A stretch of DNA of 64,000 bases from Lachnoclostridium sp. An14. GTDB taxonomy: Bacteria; Bacillota; Clostridia; Lachnospirales; Lachnospiraceae. Below the pieces are notes generated by a model. That model was given only the letters and a program-made list of their open reading frames with translations, had not been told where the DNA came from and did not search any database. Location of the stretch: the NCBI RefSeq assembly GCF_002160755.1, contig NZ_NFLE01000006.1:78927-142926 (forward strand), read 5' to 3'. Numbering within the stretch: the stretch's first letter is position 1; each line of letters starts with the position of its first letter. A program made the translations under genes and the position numbers. This document shows, piece after piece, positions 25,553 to 33,623 of the stretch.

Positions 25553-27832
25553 TTATAAAAGATCGTTAATATCTGATTTTAACACATCCGCCTTCGGTCC
25601 GTAAACCGCCTGGATGCCTCCGTCCTTCTTGATTAAGCCCATGGCGCCCTCTGCCTTCCAGGCTGCCAGGTCTGCCACTTTGTCCATATCCTTGACGGTT
25701 ACTCTCAGTCTCGTCATGCAGGCGTCCACCAGCACGATATTCTCTCTGCCGCCCAACAGGCCAATGATGCGCTCTGCCTGGCTGCCATTTCCGCCGGCCG
25801 TGGCCCCGCTGCTCTGGGGAGCGTCCGCGGACTCGTCGTTTCCGCCCTCATCTGTATAGTTTCCAAGACGTCCCGGCGTAGCGAATTTGAATTTTCCAAT
25901 CATAAAGTACGCTACCGCGTAGCCGATGACGAAGAATGCCACCACGCAGATCGCGAAGTTGATAATGTCACCTGTCAGACCGGCCTGTACCGACATGGGA
26001 AGTCTGGTAAACAGCTCCAGGTTTCCGAAGGAATGAAGACGCAGGTCGATGATTCCGGCCATAGCGAAGGCGCAGCCCTGCAGCACCGCGTATACCAGGT
26101 AAAGGGGCATCGCGCAGAACATAAACATGAACTCCAGAGGCTCCGTCACTCCCGTTAAGAACACTGCCAGCACGATGGAAACAAACATGGAACGATAGCT
26201 TTTCTTTCTCTCCGGCTCTACTCTCCGGTACATTGCCAGGGCGATGCCAAGGAGCAGGCCCGTAGCGCCGATCATCTGGCCCACCTTAAATCTGGCGGGA
26301 GTTACCGTGGTCAGAAGGTTCTGGTAGCCGGCCATATCTCCGGCGTTTTTCAGGTTAATTAAGTCAGTCGCCCATGCAAGCCACAGGGGATCCTGTCCGA
26401 ATACCTGGGTTCCGGCGTTGGCACCGGTGAGGATCGTGTAGGTTCCGCCAAAGGAGGTGTAGTTCATGGGGATCGTCAGCATATGGTGCAGTCCGAAGGG
26501 CAGCAGCAGTCTCTCCAGCGTTCCGTAGATGAACGGCGCCAGTACCGGCGACGTGGAGGAGGAATTGGCGATCCACACACCAAAAGCGTTGATTCCCGTC
26601 TGGATCACCGGCCAAACCACAGCCAGCACCAGGGAAATGATCACGGACCAAACGATAACCACCAGGGGCACAAACCGTTTTCCGTTGAAGAATGCCAGGG
26701 CATCCGGAAGTTTTCTATAATTATAGTAGCGGTTGTAAACCGTCCCGCCGACAAATCCGGCGATAATTCCCACAAACACACCCATATTCAGGGCCGGAGC
26801 GCCAAGCACCGACGTGAAATAGCCGTCTACCTGGATCGCCTGTCCAAACAGGGTGTGGGTGATGGCGCCTTCCGTCTCCAGCATCTCGCTGGTCACGCCA
26901 AACACCGAGCCGGTGATCATGTTGATCAGGATAAACGCGATCACTGCCGCAAACGCGCCGCCAGCCCGCTCCTTCGCCCAGGAACCGCCGATGGCCACGG
27001 CAAACAGGATGTGAAGGTTATTGATAATCGCCCATCCGATATTCTCCATGGTACTGCCCACAGTGAGAATCATGGACATATCGCCGCCGCTCATCTGCAC
27101 CAGCTTTCCCAAACTGATCATCAGACCAGCCGCCGGCATTACGGCGATAACCGTCATCAGCACCTTGCCCAGTTTCTGAAGGAAATCGAAATCAATGGGC
27201 AGTTTCTTTTTCTTCTTTTCGGAACCTGCGCCGCCGTTTCCAGCCTGGGTGGTCTCCACAGAGCTGGCCGCGGATTTCTTGCCATCGGTTTCCGGTTTCT
27301 GCGCCGTCTCATTTTTGGTCTCTGCCGCGGTGTCCATGCCTTCCTGGCAGTTGTCCAGAATGGTGATCAGCTCCGTTTTGCCTGCCTCAACCGGGCCTAA
27401 ATGAACATTCATCGTCCGGTCTGTCAGCCCTTCACAGATCAGCACCGGCGTGATGGTATTCATGCCGCGGCTCTTTAAATCCTCCACGTCCACTTCCGCC
27501 ACCAGATCTCCGGCTTTCACCTTGTCGCCCGGCTCCACATGAGCCTTAAAGCACTCCCCTTTCAGAGAAACTGTTTCCAGTCCGAAGTGCACTAAAATTT
27601 CCACACCGTCCTCCGTGCGGAATCCATAAGCGTGCAGCGTTGGCGCCACCGACACTACCTCGCCGTCCACCGGGCTGACAATCCGCCCATCTGCCGGCTC
27701 AATGGCCGCCCCGTCCCCAATGATCTTCTGGGAAAATACGGGATCCGGAACCTGATCAACCGCAACCGCCGTACCCGTAAGCGGTGACCGAATGACAATC
27801 CCTGTGCAACCGTCCTTGGTCTGCTCCTTCAT
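25553..27832 (-). CDS. PTS transporter IIA-IIC-IIB fusion, glucose/maltose type
   Basis: 759 residues in unusual order IIA-IIC-IIB. IIA spans about 10-150 with the phospho-His in ILVHFGLETV (His82). A charged, Ala/Gly/Lys-rich linker covers 155-215. The IIC membrane domain spans about 215-650. IIB has phospho-Cys705 in DACMTRLRV. It imports and phosphorylates a hexose or disaccharide at the membrane. The neighbouring malQ and LacI regulator point to maltose or maltodextrin, but glucose-type members look alike. ATG 27832 has AGGAGG upstream. Confidence 0.92.
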   Translation of the reverse strand: MKEQTKDGCTGIVIRSPLTGTAVAVDQVPDPVFSQKIIGDGAAIEPADGRIVSPVDGEVVSVAPTLHAYGFRTEDGVEILVHFGLETVSLKGECFKAHVEPGDKVKAGDLVAEVDVEDLKSRGMNTITPVLICEGLTDRTMNVHLGPVEAGKTELITILDNCQEGMDTAAETKNETAQKPETDGKKSAASSVETTQAGNGGAGSEKKKKKLPIDFDFLQKLGKVLMTVIAVMPAAGLMISLGKLVQMSGGDMSMILTVGSTMENIGWAIINNLHILFAVAIGGSWAKERAGGAFAAVIAFILINMITGSVFGVTSEMLETEGAITHTLFGQAIQVDGYFTSVLGAPALNMGVFVGIIAGFVGGTVYNRYYNYRKLPDALAFFNGKRFVPLVVIVWSVIISLVLAVVWPVIQTGINAFGVWIANSSSTSPVLAPFIYGTLERLLLPFGLHHMLTIPMNYTSFGGTYTILTGANAGTQVFGQDPLWLAWATDLINLKNAGDMAGYQNLLTTVTPARFKVGQMIGATGLLLGIALAMYRRVEPERKKSYRSMFVSIVLAVFLTGVTEPLEFMFMFCAMPLYLVYAVLQGCAFAMAGIIDLRLHSFGNLELFTRLPMSVQAGLTGDIINFAICVVAFFVIGYAVAYFMIGKFKFATPGRLGNYTDEGGNDESADAPQSSGATAGGNGSQAERIIGLLGGRENIVLVDACMTRLRVTVKDMDKVADLAAWKAEGAMGLIKKDGGIQAVYGPKADVLKSDINDLL

Positions 27833-27948
27833 ACAATTTCCTCCTTACCTTTTCATCCTTTTTCAGCTTTTCATACCCATCCCGCACATCTCATTCTCAG
27901 GTCTGCTCTGCTTTCTGCACCGTTGCGCTGATGGTTTGCATTATTTTG

Positions 27949-27962
27949 TGCAATCGCTTGCA
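27949..27962. promoter_or_regulatory. LacI-type operator O1, PTS operon side
   Basis: TGCAATCGCTTGCA, a near-perfect palindrome, placed just downstream of the minus-strand -10 of the PTS operon, where bound repressor would block transcription. An identical copy lies at 28079-28092. Confidence 0.75.
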
Positions 27963-27965
27963 TTA

Positions 27966-27995
27966 AATATATAGCATCCAGCCGCGAAAAAGCAA
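27966..27995 (-). promoter_or_regulatory. Promoter of PTS-EEP-malQ operon
   Basis: Minus-strand TTGCTT (27990-27995), 18-base spacer and TATATT (27966-27971), followed immediately by operator O1. Confidence 0.6.
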
Positions 27996-28078
27996 GTGTT
28001 TTCCTTTATTTTTCTCGTTTTCTACCATTTCAACAAATTATCGACCCCTGTTTTGTGCACTTTTTATCCTATATTTTG

Positions 28079-28092
28079 TGCAATCGCTTGCA
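28079..28092. promoter_or_regulatory. LacI-type operator O2, regulator side
   Basis: Second exact copy of TGCAATCGCTTGCA, including the flanking ATTTTG and TT, 130 bases from O1 and just upstream of the regulator -35 box. The spacing would allow looping or autoregulation. Confidence 0.75.
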
Positions 28093-28110
28093 TTTACTAT
28101 GCAAAATCAT

Positions 28111-28139
28111 TTGACAAACGTCCGCAAACTGATTAAACT
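28111..28139 (+). promoter_or_regulatory. Promoter of the LacI-family regulator gene
   Basis: TTGACA (28111-28116), 17-base spacer and TAAACT (28134-28139), 113 bases before the start codon. Confidence 0.6.
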
Positions 28140-28252
28140 AGAAGTATAAATTTTTGATTTTTCTTGCGTGAAACGTACGCTTTATGCAATTTTCATTATT
28201 TTCGCCGGCGGTCATTTTTACTCCGAACAGCCGGCAGCAAAGGAGGTTTTCC

Positions 28253-29284
28253 ATGCCAGTTACCTTAAAAGACGTGGCCGCCCTGGCGGGCGTGTCCCCC
28301 TCCACGGTTTCCCGCACCTGCAAGGATCATCCGTCCATCAGCCGCCAGACGAAGGAGAAGGTCCGTCAGGCTATGGATATTCTGGGATATGAGCCCAATT
28401 TTCAGGCAAGCGGCCTGGCCACCCAGAACTCCCGCACCATCGGAATCATTCTTCCTCCGTCGGAATGGGAGGCCTATGAAAACTCTTTCTATCTGGAGGC
28501 TATCCGCGGCATCAGCCTGCTGTGCAACGAAAAGCAGTACATCAACACCGTCATCACCGGAAAAAACGAAGACGAGATCCTTCGCGCCGCCAAAACCATG
28601 GTGCGCAGCGGCCTGGCAGAGGGATTCATCGTGCTCTATTCCCGCGAAAATGATCCGGTGATCAATTATTTTCACGAGGAGGGAATCCTCTACGTTCTGG
28701 TGGGCAAGGCCTACCGCAACGCCAACCAGACCATCTACGTGGACAATGACAACATTCTGGCGGGCAGAGAGGCCACCCAGTACCTCATTTCTCTGGGACA
28801 TCGCCGGATCGCCTATATAAGTGTGGGCCACTCCCTGCTGTTTGCCGGAGACCGAAAATCCGGCTATTTGCTGGCCCTGGCGGAAAACGGCCTCTCCTCC
28901 CCCAAAGGCTACTGCCTGGAGACGGCGTTCCACCCCGGAGTCAGAAACGAGACCGTGGAGGCCCTCTTAAAACGCCCGGACCGCCCCACGGCTATTCTGG
29001 TGAGTGATGACATCCTGGCCTCCTGCCTGGAGCGCCTGTGTCTGGAGATGAACCTGTCGGTTCCGAAGGATCTGTCTATCATCTCCTTCAACAACTCCCT
29101 GTTCTCCCAGATTTCCAGCCCGCCCCTTACCTCTATGGACGTAAACTCCCTTCAGCTGGGCATTGAGGCCGCCTCCCAGATGATCAGCCATATCGAAAAC
29201 CCGAACCTGATGGCGACGAAAACCATTGTGCCTCATCATATTGTGGTGAGGGAGAGCTGCGGGCCGGTGGGGGTGGACGGGTAA
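28253..29284 (+). CDS. LacI-family transcriptional regulator, MalR-like
   Basis: 343 residues from ATG 28253, which follows AAAGGAGG; a longer frame to 28184 is not supported. The LacI helix-turn-helix is clear: VTLKDVAALAGVSPSTVSR, then hinge ALNK-like MDILGYEPNF. Residues 60-340 form the sugar-binding periplasmic-binding-like domain. It is divergent from the PTS/EEP/malQ operon and two identical palindromic operators lie between them, so it very probably represses that operon and itself, released by the imported sugar or its phosphate. Confidence 0.9.
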   Translation: MPVTLKDVAALAGVSPSTVSRTCKDHPSISRQTKEKVRQAMDILGYEPNFQASGLATQNSRTIGIILPPSEWEAYENSFYLEAIRGISLLCNEKQYINTVITGKNEDEILRAAKTMVRSGLAEGFIVLYSRENDPVINYFHEEGILYVLVGKAYRNANQTIYVDNDNILAGREATQYLISLGHRRIAYISVGHSLLFAGDRKSGYLLALAENGLSSPKGYCLETAFHPGVRNETVEALLKRPDRPTAILVSDDILASCLERLCLEMNLSVPKDLSIISFNNSLFSQISSPPLTSMDVNSLQLGIEAASQMISHIENPNLMATKTIVPHHIVVRESCGPVGVDG

Positions 29285-29328
29285 AAGAATGGATTTTTAG
29301 GTGAAGGGGATGAATTGTGGAAAGAGTG

Positions 29329-29356
29329 AGGCCTCTGGAGATGGGTCCAGAGGCCT
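29329..29356 (+). terminator. Hairpin after the LacI-type gene
   Basis: AGGCCTCTGGA and TCCAGAGGCCT arms with a 6-base loop. No T-run follows closely, so it is a weak intrinsic terminator at best. Confidence 0.4.
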
Positions 29357-29414
29357 TGGAGGTGTAAGATAATTTTGGGGGTGATTTGCTGGTTGGTGAT
29401 GTGCGTTTCAGGGA

Positions 29415-29912
29415 TTAGCCGGTGATTTTAATACCAGGTGTTTCACTTTTTAATTCTTCATAGTTTCCATTCACAAACACTGTATGCCAACCCCTTAGTC
29501 TGTATGTACAATTTGACTCATGTCCAGATAATTGGAAATCAACGGATGCTTCTGTTAAAGGTTTGCCTCCACTTGGATAAAAATTATATGTTAAATAATC
29601 AACCTGATTCCATCTTTCTCGATCTTCATCATATTGTTCTACTGCTATATCCATTTGTATCTCATCAACTGCCACATGACATTGCGTTGTCATATAGATA
29701 CCTATCCTACCATTTCTAGGATTGCTAATAGATAAGATCCCATCGGCAACCCAGTTTCCTCTTGGATCATAAAGCTGCACAATAACTTGTTGTTTCTCCT
29801 GCAAATTTTGATTATGACTATTTTCCTGAGTGGCTGTTTGCGCAAAAGTCGGACTAGTTCCTAAAATTGCAATTAATATCCCTATTAAAATACTCTTTAA
29901 CAATTTTCTCAT
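29415..29912 (-). CDS. Secreted protein of unknown function
   Basis: 165 residues with a clear Sec signal peptide: basic MRKLLK, hydrophobic SILIGILIAILG and an Ala-x-Ala-type cleavage near TFAQ (about 25). The mature part is beta-rich, with NGRIGIYMTTQCHVAVDEIQ, two well-spaced cysteines (in TQCHV and SNCTYRL) and a closing TYRLRGWHTVFVNGNYEE. No family is recognised with confidence. It lies 19 bases after the membrane-anchored gene upstream, so the two are likely co-transcribed. Base composition is more AT-rich than the neighbours. Confidence 0.7.
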   Translation of the reverse strand: MRKLLKSILIGILIAILGTSPTFAQTATQENSHNQNLQEKQQVIVQLYDPRGNWVADGILSISNPRNGRIGIYMTTQCHVAVDEIQMDIAVEQYDEDRERWNQVDYLTYNFYPSGGKPLTEASVDFQLSGHESNCTYRLRGWHTVFVNGNYEELKSETPGIKITG

Positions 29913-29930
29913 ATGTCCCTCATCCTCTCA

Positions 29931-30791
29931 TTAATAATATCGCATATTTTCAACGATTTTTTTAAACTCATCTTCTTCCATTATACCGCTTAAAAGATAA
30001 TATGCTGTTCTTGTTGTTATCTCTGCACTAAATTCTACTGCTCCATTAGTTAAATAATTTTTACTCAAAATAACATCTTCACCCAGCAAACGATTGTGCT
30101 GTTTTGCATATGGTATCCTATCTGATATATGCATATTGACAATTTCTTCCTCATCACCAAGTTCCGTTAATCTTATAATATGATCATTATACTCCCACTT
30201 AATAATTGCTCGTTTTCCTTCAAATACTAACTCTTGAAAAAACATATCTGAAGGCACATAGCTTAGTGACAAAACAGGAATTCCCAATTCTTTTGCAATT
30301 TCATCACAAGCATCTTCTGCCGTTTTTATATCTCCTGCCAATACGGGAACATTATTCCATACAACACCTTTATTTCCATCACTTTCACTCACTTCCCCAT
30401 ACCTAAACCCATTCCTACCCACAACACAAACCGTCCCCCCCACGCAAATCACCCCAACAACAGCCGCTGCCACAACAACCCGCGACCATTTCCTTCTTCG
30501 GAAACGCCGGGGCGGGGATGGGGAACCATTTGTATCTGGCAAAGGGTCTGAAACGCTTGAATCGGACTGTTTTTCCTCTCTCTCCTTCATCCACATTTTC
30601 ACTTTCTGCATAATCAGCTCAAATTCGCCGTCCGGAGCTTTCAGTTCCGGAGAGGTGTCTGGGTGGGCGATGGCATCATCCATATCCATTTTCAGCTGCC
30701 TTTCAGAAAACCCATAGGCTGCTTTGATCTCATCCATTATATAATCATCCTGCTGCCCCTTGATCTTCTTGCTGTCCACAAAGCACCTCAT
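29931..30791 (-). CDS. Single-pass membrane protein, anti-sigma-like architecture
   Basis: 286 residues from ATG 30791; a TTG 18 bases earlier is possible. The first 100 residues are cytoplasmic and charged (DEIKAAYGFSERQLKMDMDD). A Pro/Arg-rich stretch leads into one membrane helix (VVVAAAVVGVICVGGTVCVV, about 106-125). The outside domain of about 160 residues resembles DUF4367-type lipid/wall sensor domains. That layout is common in anti-sigma factors, but no sigma gene lies directly upstream; the nearest is at 31950-32504 beyond murG. AT-rich C-terminal half. Function is unproven. Confidence 0.65.
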   Translation of the reverse strand: MRCFVDSKKIKGQQDDYIMDEIKAAYGFSERQLKMDMDDAIAHPDTSPELKAPDGEFELIMQKVKMWMKEREEKQSDSSVSDPLPDTNGSPSPPRRFRRRKWSRVVVAAAVVGVICVGGTVCVVGRNGFRYGEVSESDGNKGVVWNNVPVLAGDIKTAEDACDEIAKELGIPVLSLSYVPSDMFFQELVFEGKRAIIKWEYNDHIIRLTELGDEEEIVNMHISDRIPYAKQHNRLLGEDVILSKNYLTNGAVEFSAEITTRTAYYLLSGIMEEDEFKKIVENMRYY

Positions 30792-30897
30792 TCTGCCAAT
30801 TATCCTCAACTTCCCTTTTTTGAAAGGGTTGACTTTTCACATCTTATGGGTAGTATAGTAATAGAGATAAAACCCGAATTGCTGTGGAGGTAACCAT

Positions 30898-31965
30898 ATG
30901 AAAAAAATCATCCTAACCGGCGGCGGTACAGCCGGGCACGTCACTCCAAATCTCGCTCTGATCCCGTCTTTACAGGAACTGGGATACGAGATTCATTACA
31001 TCGGTTCTTATCAGGGTATTGAGAAGAAGTTGATTGAAAATGCCGGTATTCCATACCACGGCATTTCTTCCGGTAAGCTGCGCCGATATTTTGATCTGAA
31101 AAATTTCTCAGATCCCTTCCGCGTTTTGAAAGGTTACGGCGAGGCTTTAAAACTGCTGAAAGAATACAAACCGGACGTTGTATTCTCCAAGGGTGGTTTT
31201 GTTGCCGTTCCTGTGGTTCTGGCCGCGAAACATTACAAAATCCCGACGATTATCCACGAATCCGATATGACTCCCGGTCTGGCCAACAAAATATGTATTC
31301 CTTCTGCCCAGAAGGTCTGCTGCAATTTCCCTGAGACTTTAAAATACCTTCCTCAGGAAAAAGCAGTTCTCACCGGCTCCCCCATCCGCAAGGAGCTTTT
31401 GGAGGGTGACCGGCTCTCCGGACTTCAATACGCTCACTTGTCCGCAAACCGTCCTGTCATACTGGTAATTGGCGGCAGCTTAGGTTCTGTCACCGTCAAC
31501 AACGCGGTGAGAAAGATTCTCCCCAAGCTCCTCTCCCAATACCAGGTGGTACATATCTGCGGGAAAGGCAATCTGGACGAAGGCCTGATTGGAACCGCCG
31601 GATATGTTCAGTATGAATACGTGGACGCGCCGTTAAAGCATCTGTTTGCCGCTGCTGATGTGATCGTCTCCAGAGCTGGCGCCAACTCTATCTGCGAGAT
31701 TCTGGCCCTCCGGAAACCGAACGTACTGATCCCGCTGTCCGCAGCTGCCAGCCGCGGTGATCAGATTTTAAATGCCAGATCCTTTGAAAAGCAGGGATTC
31801 AGCACCGTCCTTGAGGAGGAAAGCCTGACGGAGGATTCCCTTTATCAGGCCATCACCGCCACCGATCAAAACCGGTCGCAGTTTATCTCCTCAATGGAAC
31901 AGAGCCCGCTCTCCAACGCGGTGGATACGATCATATCTCTGATCGAATCCTATTCCGCAAACTGA
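30898..31965 (+). CDS. murG: UDP-GlcNAc:lipid I N-acetylglucosaminyltransferase
   Basis: 355 residues, standard length for MurG (GT28). GGGTAGHVTPNLALIPSL is the N-terminal glycine-rich loop; SKGGFVAVPVVLAAK, GGSLGSVTVNNAVRKILP and the C-terminal SRAGANSICEILALRKPNVL bind lipid I and UDP-GlcNAc. It acts at the inner membrane face and makes lipid II. The GGAGG site precedes ATG 30898. It lies outside a dcw cluster, between a membrane protein and a sigma factor on the other strand, so it may be a second copy or a displaced single copy. Confidence 0.93.
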   Translation: MKKIILTGGGTAGHVTPNLALIPSLQELGYEIHYIGSYQGIEKKLIENAGIPYHGISSGKLRRYFDLKNFSDPFRVLKGYGEALKLLKEYKPDVVFSKGGFVAVPVVLAAKHYKIPTIIHESDMTPGLANKICIPSAQKVCCNFPETLKYLPQEKAVLTGSPIRKELLEGDRLSGLQYAHLSANRPVILVIGGSLGSVTVNNAVRKILPKLLSQYQVVHICGKGNLDEGLIGTAGYVQYEYVDAPLKHLFAAADVIVSRAGANSICEILALRKPNVLIPLSAAASRGDQILNARSFEKQGFSTVLEEESLTEDSLYQAITATDQNRSQFISSMEQSPLSNAVDTIISLIESYSAN

Positions 31966-32504
31966 GGCATATACTCCGGACCTAATTTCTTTCTCAAATA
32001 GATCCTGGCTCTCATCAATCGGGAACGGCACGCCGTTCCCGAGATGCCCAACAGTTCGCTGGCCTCGGAAGGCGAATACTCCAAAACACAGCAATAGTAA
32101 ACAACATCTCTCCAATCTGGTTTCATCGCATCAATGATTCCGCGAATCTCCATATAGCGATGGTTCTCAATCACCAGGTCTGAAACATCTTTTCCCATAC
32201 ACCGCAACAGTACCGCGGTCGGCACTCTGCCATCTTCTGGATCCCATTCTACTTTTCCGATCCGGCAATTCCTTCTGTACAGATCCACACATTTGTTCTT
32301 TAGGATCTTCGTCAGCATCGCTTTGATATTGCCGATTTCTTCTCCGTCCTTGAACAGATAGTATTGATAATACGCAGCGAAGGTCTCCTGAACCACATCG
32401 TCAATATCGTCATACTCCACTCCGTACCTTCTGGCAATCGTTCTCAAAGGTGCTTGATACGTTTCGTAAATTGACCGGAACAACTGATTCATTTCACGTT
32501 CCAT
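31950..32504 (-). CDS. ECF-like RNA polymerase sigma factor
   Basis: 184 residues from ATG 32504, which has AGGAGAGAAT upstream; longer frames into the HIT gene lack sites. Region 2 is near residues 10-70 (LRTIARRYGVEYDDIDDVVQ followed by ETFAAYYQYYLF). Region 4 is a clear helix-turn-helix near 130-180 (YSPSEASELLGISGTACRSR). There is no obvious region 3 or 1, so this is group IV. It follows the HIT protein and rhomboid gene and converges with murG by 16 bases. Targets and anti-sigma are not identified. Confidence 0.85.
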   Translation of the reverse strand: MEREMNQLFRSIYETYQAPLRTIARRYGVEYDDIDDVVQETFAAYYQYYLFKDGEEIGNIKAMLTKILKNKCVDLYRRNCRIGKVEWDPEDGRVPTAVLLRCMGKDVSDLVIENHRYMEIRGIIDAMKPDWRDVVYYCCVLEYSPSEASELLGISGTACRSRLMRARIYLRKKLGPEYMPQFAE

Positions 32505-32526
32505 ATTCTCTCCTGCCTGCCGTTTA

Positions 32527-32943
32527 TTATAATTCATTTCTAATAAGCTCCGCTGTCTCTGACAGCTCCTCCTTTGTTGGTTCACCCGGTTTCCAGGACA
32601 CCATTTCAGGGCCGCCGTCATACCGTGGAATAATATGTACATGAAAATGGAACACAGTCTGGCCGGCTGACCTCCCATTATTCTGCACCACGTTAAAGCC
32701 GCTGCAGCCCAATGCCTTTTTCATTGCAGCGCCTATTTTTGCCGCCAGGGGAAGAGCCTTTGCGGCTACCGAATCATCCAGAGCGCACACGTCCTGATAG
32801 TGATTCTTCGGAAGAATCAGTGCATGGCCCCTGGAAGCCGGCCCCAGGTCCAGAATTACCCGAAAGTCCTCATCTTCATATATGGTAGAAGATGGGATCT
32901 CTCCATTTGCAATTTTGCAGAAAATGCAGTTATCGTCCTTCAT
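32527..32943 (-). CDS. HIT family protein
   Basis: 138 residues with the histidine triad FHFHVHIIPRY (His99, His101, His103) and the CIFCKIANGEIPSSTIYED N-terminus including zinc-type Cys pair CIFC. HINT-branch members hydrolyse nucleotide phosphoramidates or adenylated conjugates. Its start overlaps the rhomboid stop by 14 bases, indicating co-translation. Confidence 0.92.
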   Translation of the reverse strand: MKDDNCIFCKIANGEIPSSTIYEDEDFRVILDLGPASRGHALILPKNHYQDVCALDDSVAAKALPLAAKIGAAMKKALGCSGFNVVQNNGRSAGQTVFHFHVHIIPRYDGGPEMVSWKPGEPTKEELSETAELIRNEL

Positions 32944-33565
32944 TCATGCCTCCCTCCTCAGCATACGGCTTCCTCTCCTCCGGGCCGGTATAAAACAATA
33001 CCCCCAGAAGAAATCCAAGAACCAAGCCGCCTATATGAGCCGCGTTATCCACACCTGTGCTGGTAAATCCGAAATAGAGAGAACATACCACAAGCATCGT
33101 AAGCTGTCTGGTGCTTAAATCCTCCAGCTGTCCTCTGTTCCGGATCACTGCGTACAGCAGGCCGCCGATCACTCCGAAGATCGCTCCCGACGCCCCTGCC
33201 GAAACTGCCGGCTCATAATCATTAATACTGACTATCATAGAAAAAACGTTTGCCCCAACTCCGCAGACCAGGTAAAACACCAGATACTTGATCCTGCCCA
33301 ACGCCCGTTCCAGATTATCCCCCAGCACAAACTGAATAATCATGTTGTTCACCAAATGGGAAATCCCAAAGTGCATGAACACCGATGTCAGCAGGCGGTA
33401 GTACTCCCCGTGCTTTACAATCAACGGCACGTACATTGCTCCATGTTCTACCATGAACCAGGCATTTTCCGTAGATCCGCAAAATTCCAGCCATAGAAAA
33501 TATAATATGTTGACAATGATCAGCGTGTCATTGATATACGCGGGCTTTCTCCGGCGATGCTGCAT
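32930..33565 (-). CDS. Rhomboid-family intramembrane serine protease
   Basis: 211 residues with about six membrane helices. The catalytic serine is in SAGASGAIFG (Ser126) and the histidine in NAAHIGGLVLGF (His177); the HLVNN motif of TM2 is also present (MHFGISHLVNNM). It would cleave membrane-anchored proteins. It starts a three-gene operon with HIT and sigma genes, just after the Tad locus, with its own promoter at 33592-33620. Whether it processes pilus components is only a possibility. Confidence 0.9.
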   Translation of the reverse strand: MQHRRRKPAYINDTLIIVNILYFLWLEFCGSTENAWFMVEHGAMYVPLIVKHGEYYRLLTSVFMHFGISHLVNNMIIQFVLGDNLERALGRIKYLVFYLVCGVGANVFSMIVSINDYEPAVSAGASGAIFGVIGGLLYAVIRNRGQLEDLSTRQLTMLVVCSLYFGFTSTGVDNAAHIGGLVLGFLLGVLFYTGPEERKPYAEEGGMNEGR

Positions 33566-33591
33566 ACGTTTTCTCCTTTTTATACACGCTT

Positions 33592-33620
33592 ATTGTAACA
33601 TATTTTCCAGAATTTGTTAA
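33592..33620 (-). promoter_or_regulatory. Promoter of rhomboid-HIT-sigma operon
   Basis: Minus-strand TTAACA (33615-33620), 17-base spacer and TACAAT (33592-33597), directly after the FHA gene. Confidence 0.7.
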
Positions 33621-33623
33621 GAC

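Noticed and set aside
26483..27400. 305-codon plus-strand frame antisense to the PTS gene
   Set aside because: Complementary shadow of a confirmed PTS fusion; no ribosome-binding site and His/Gln/Arg-rich composition.
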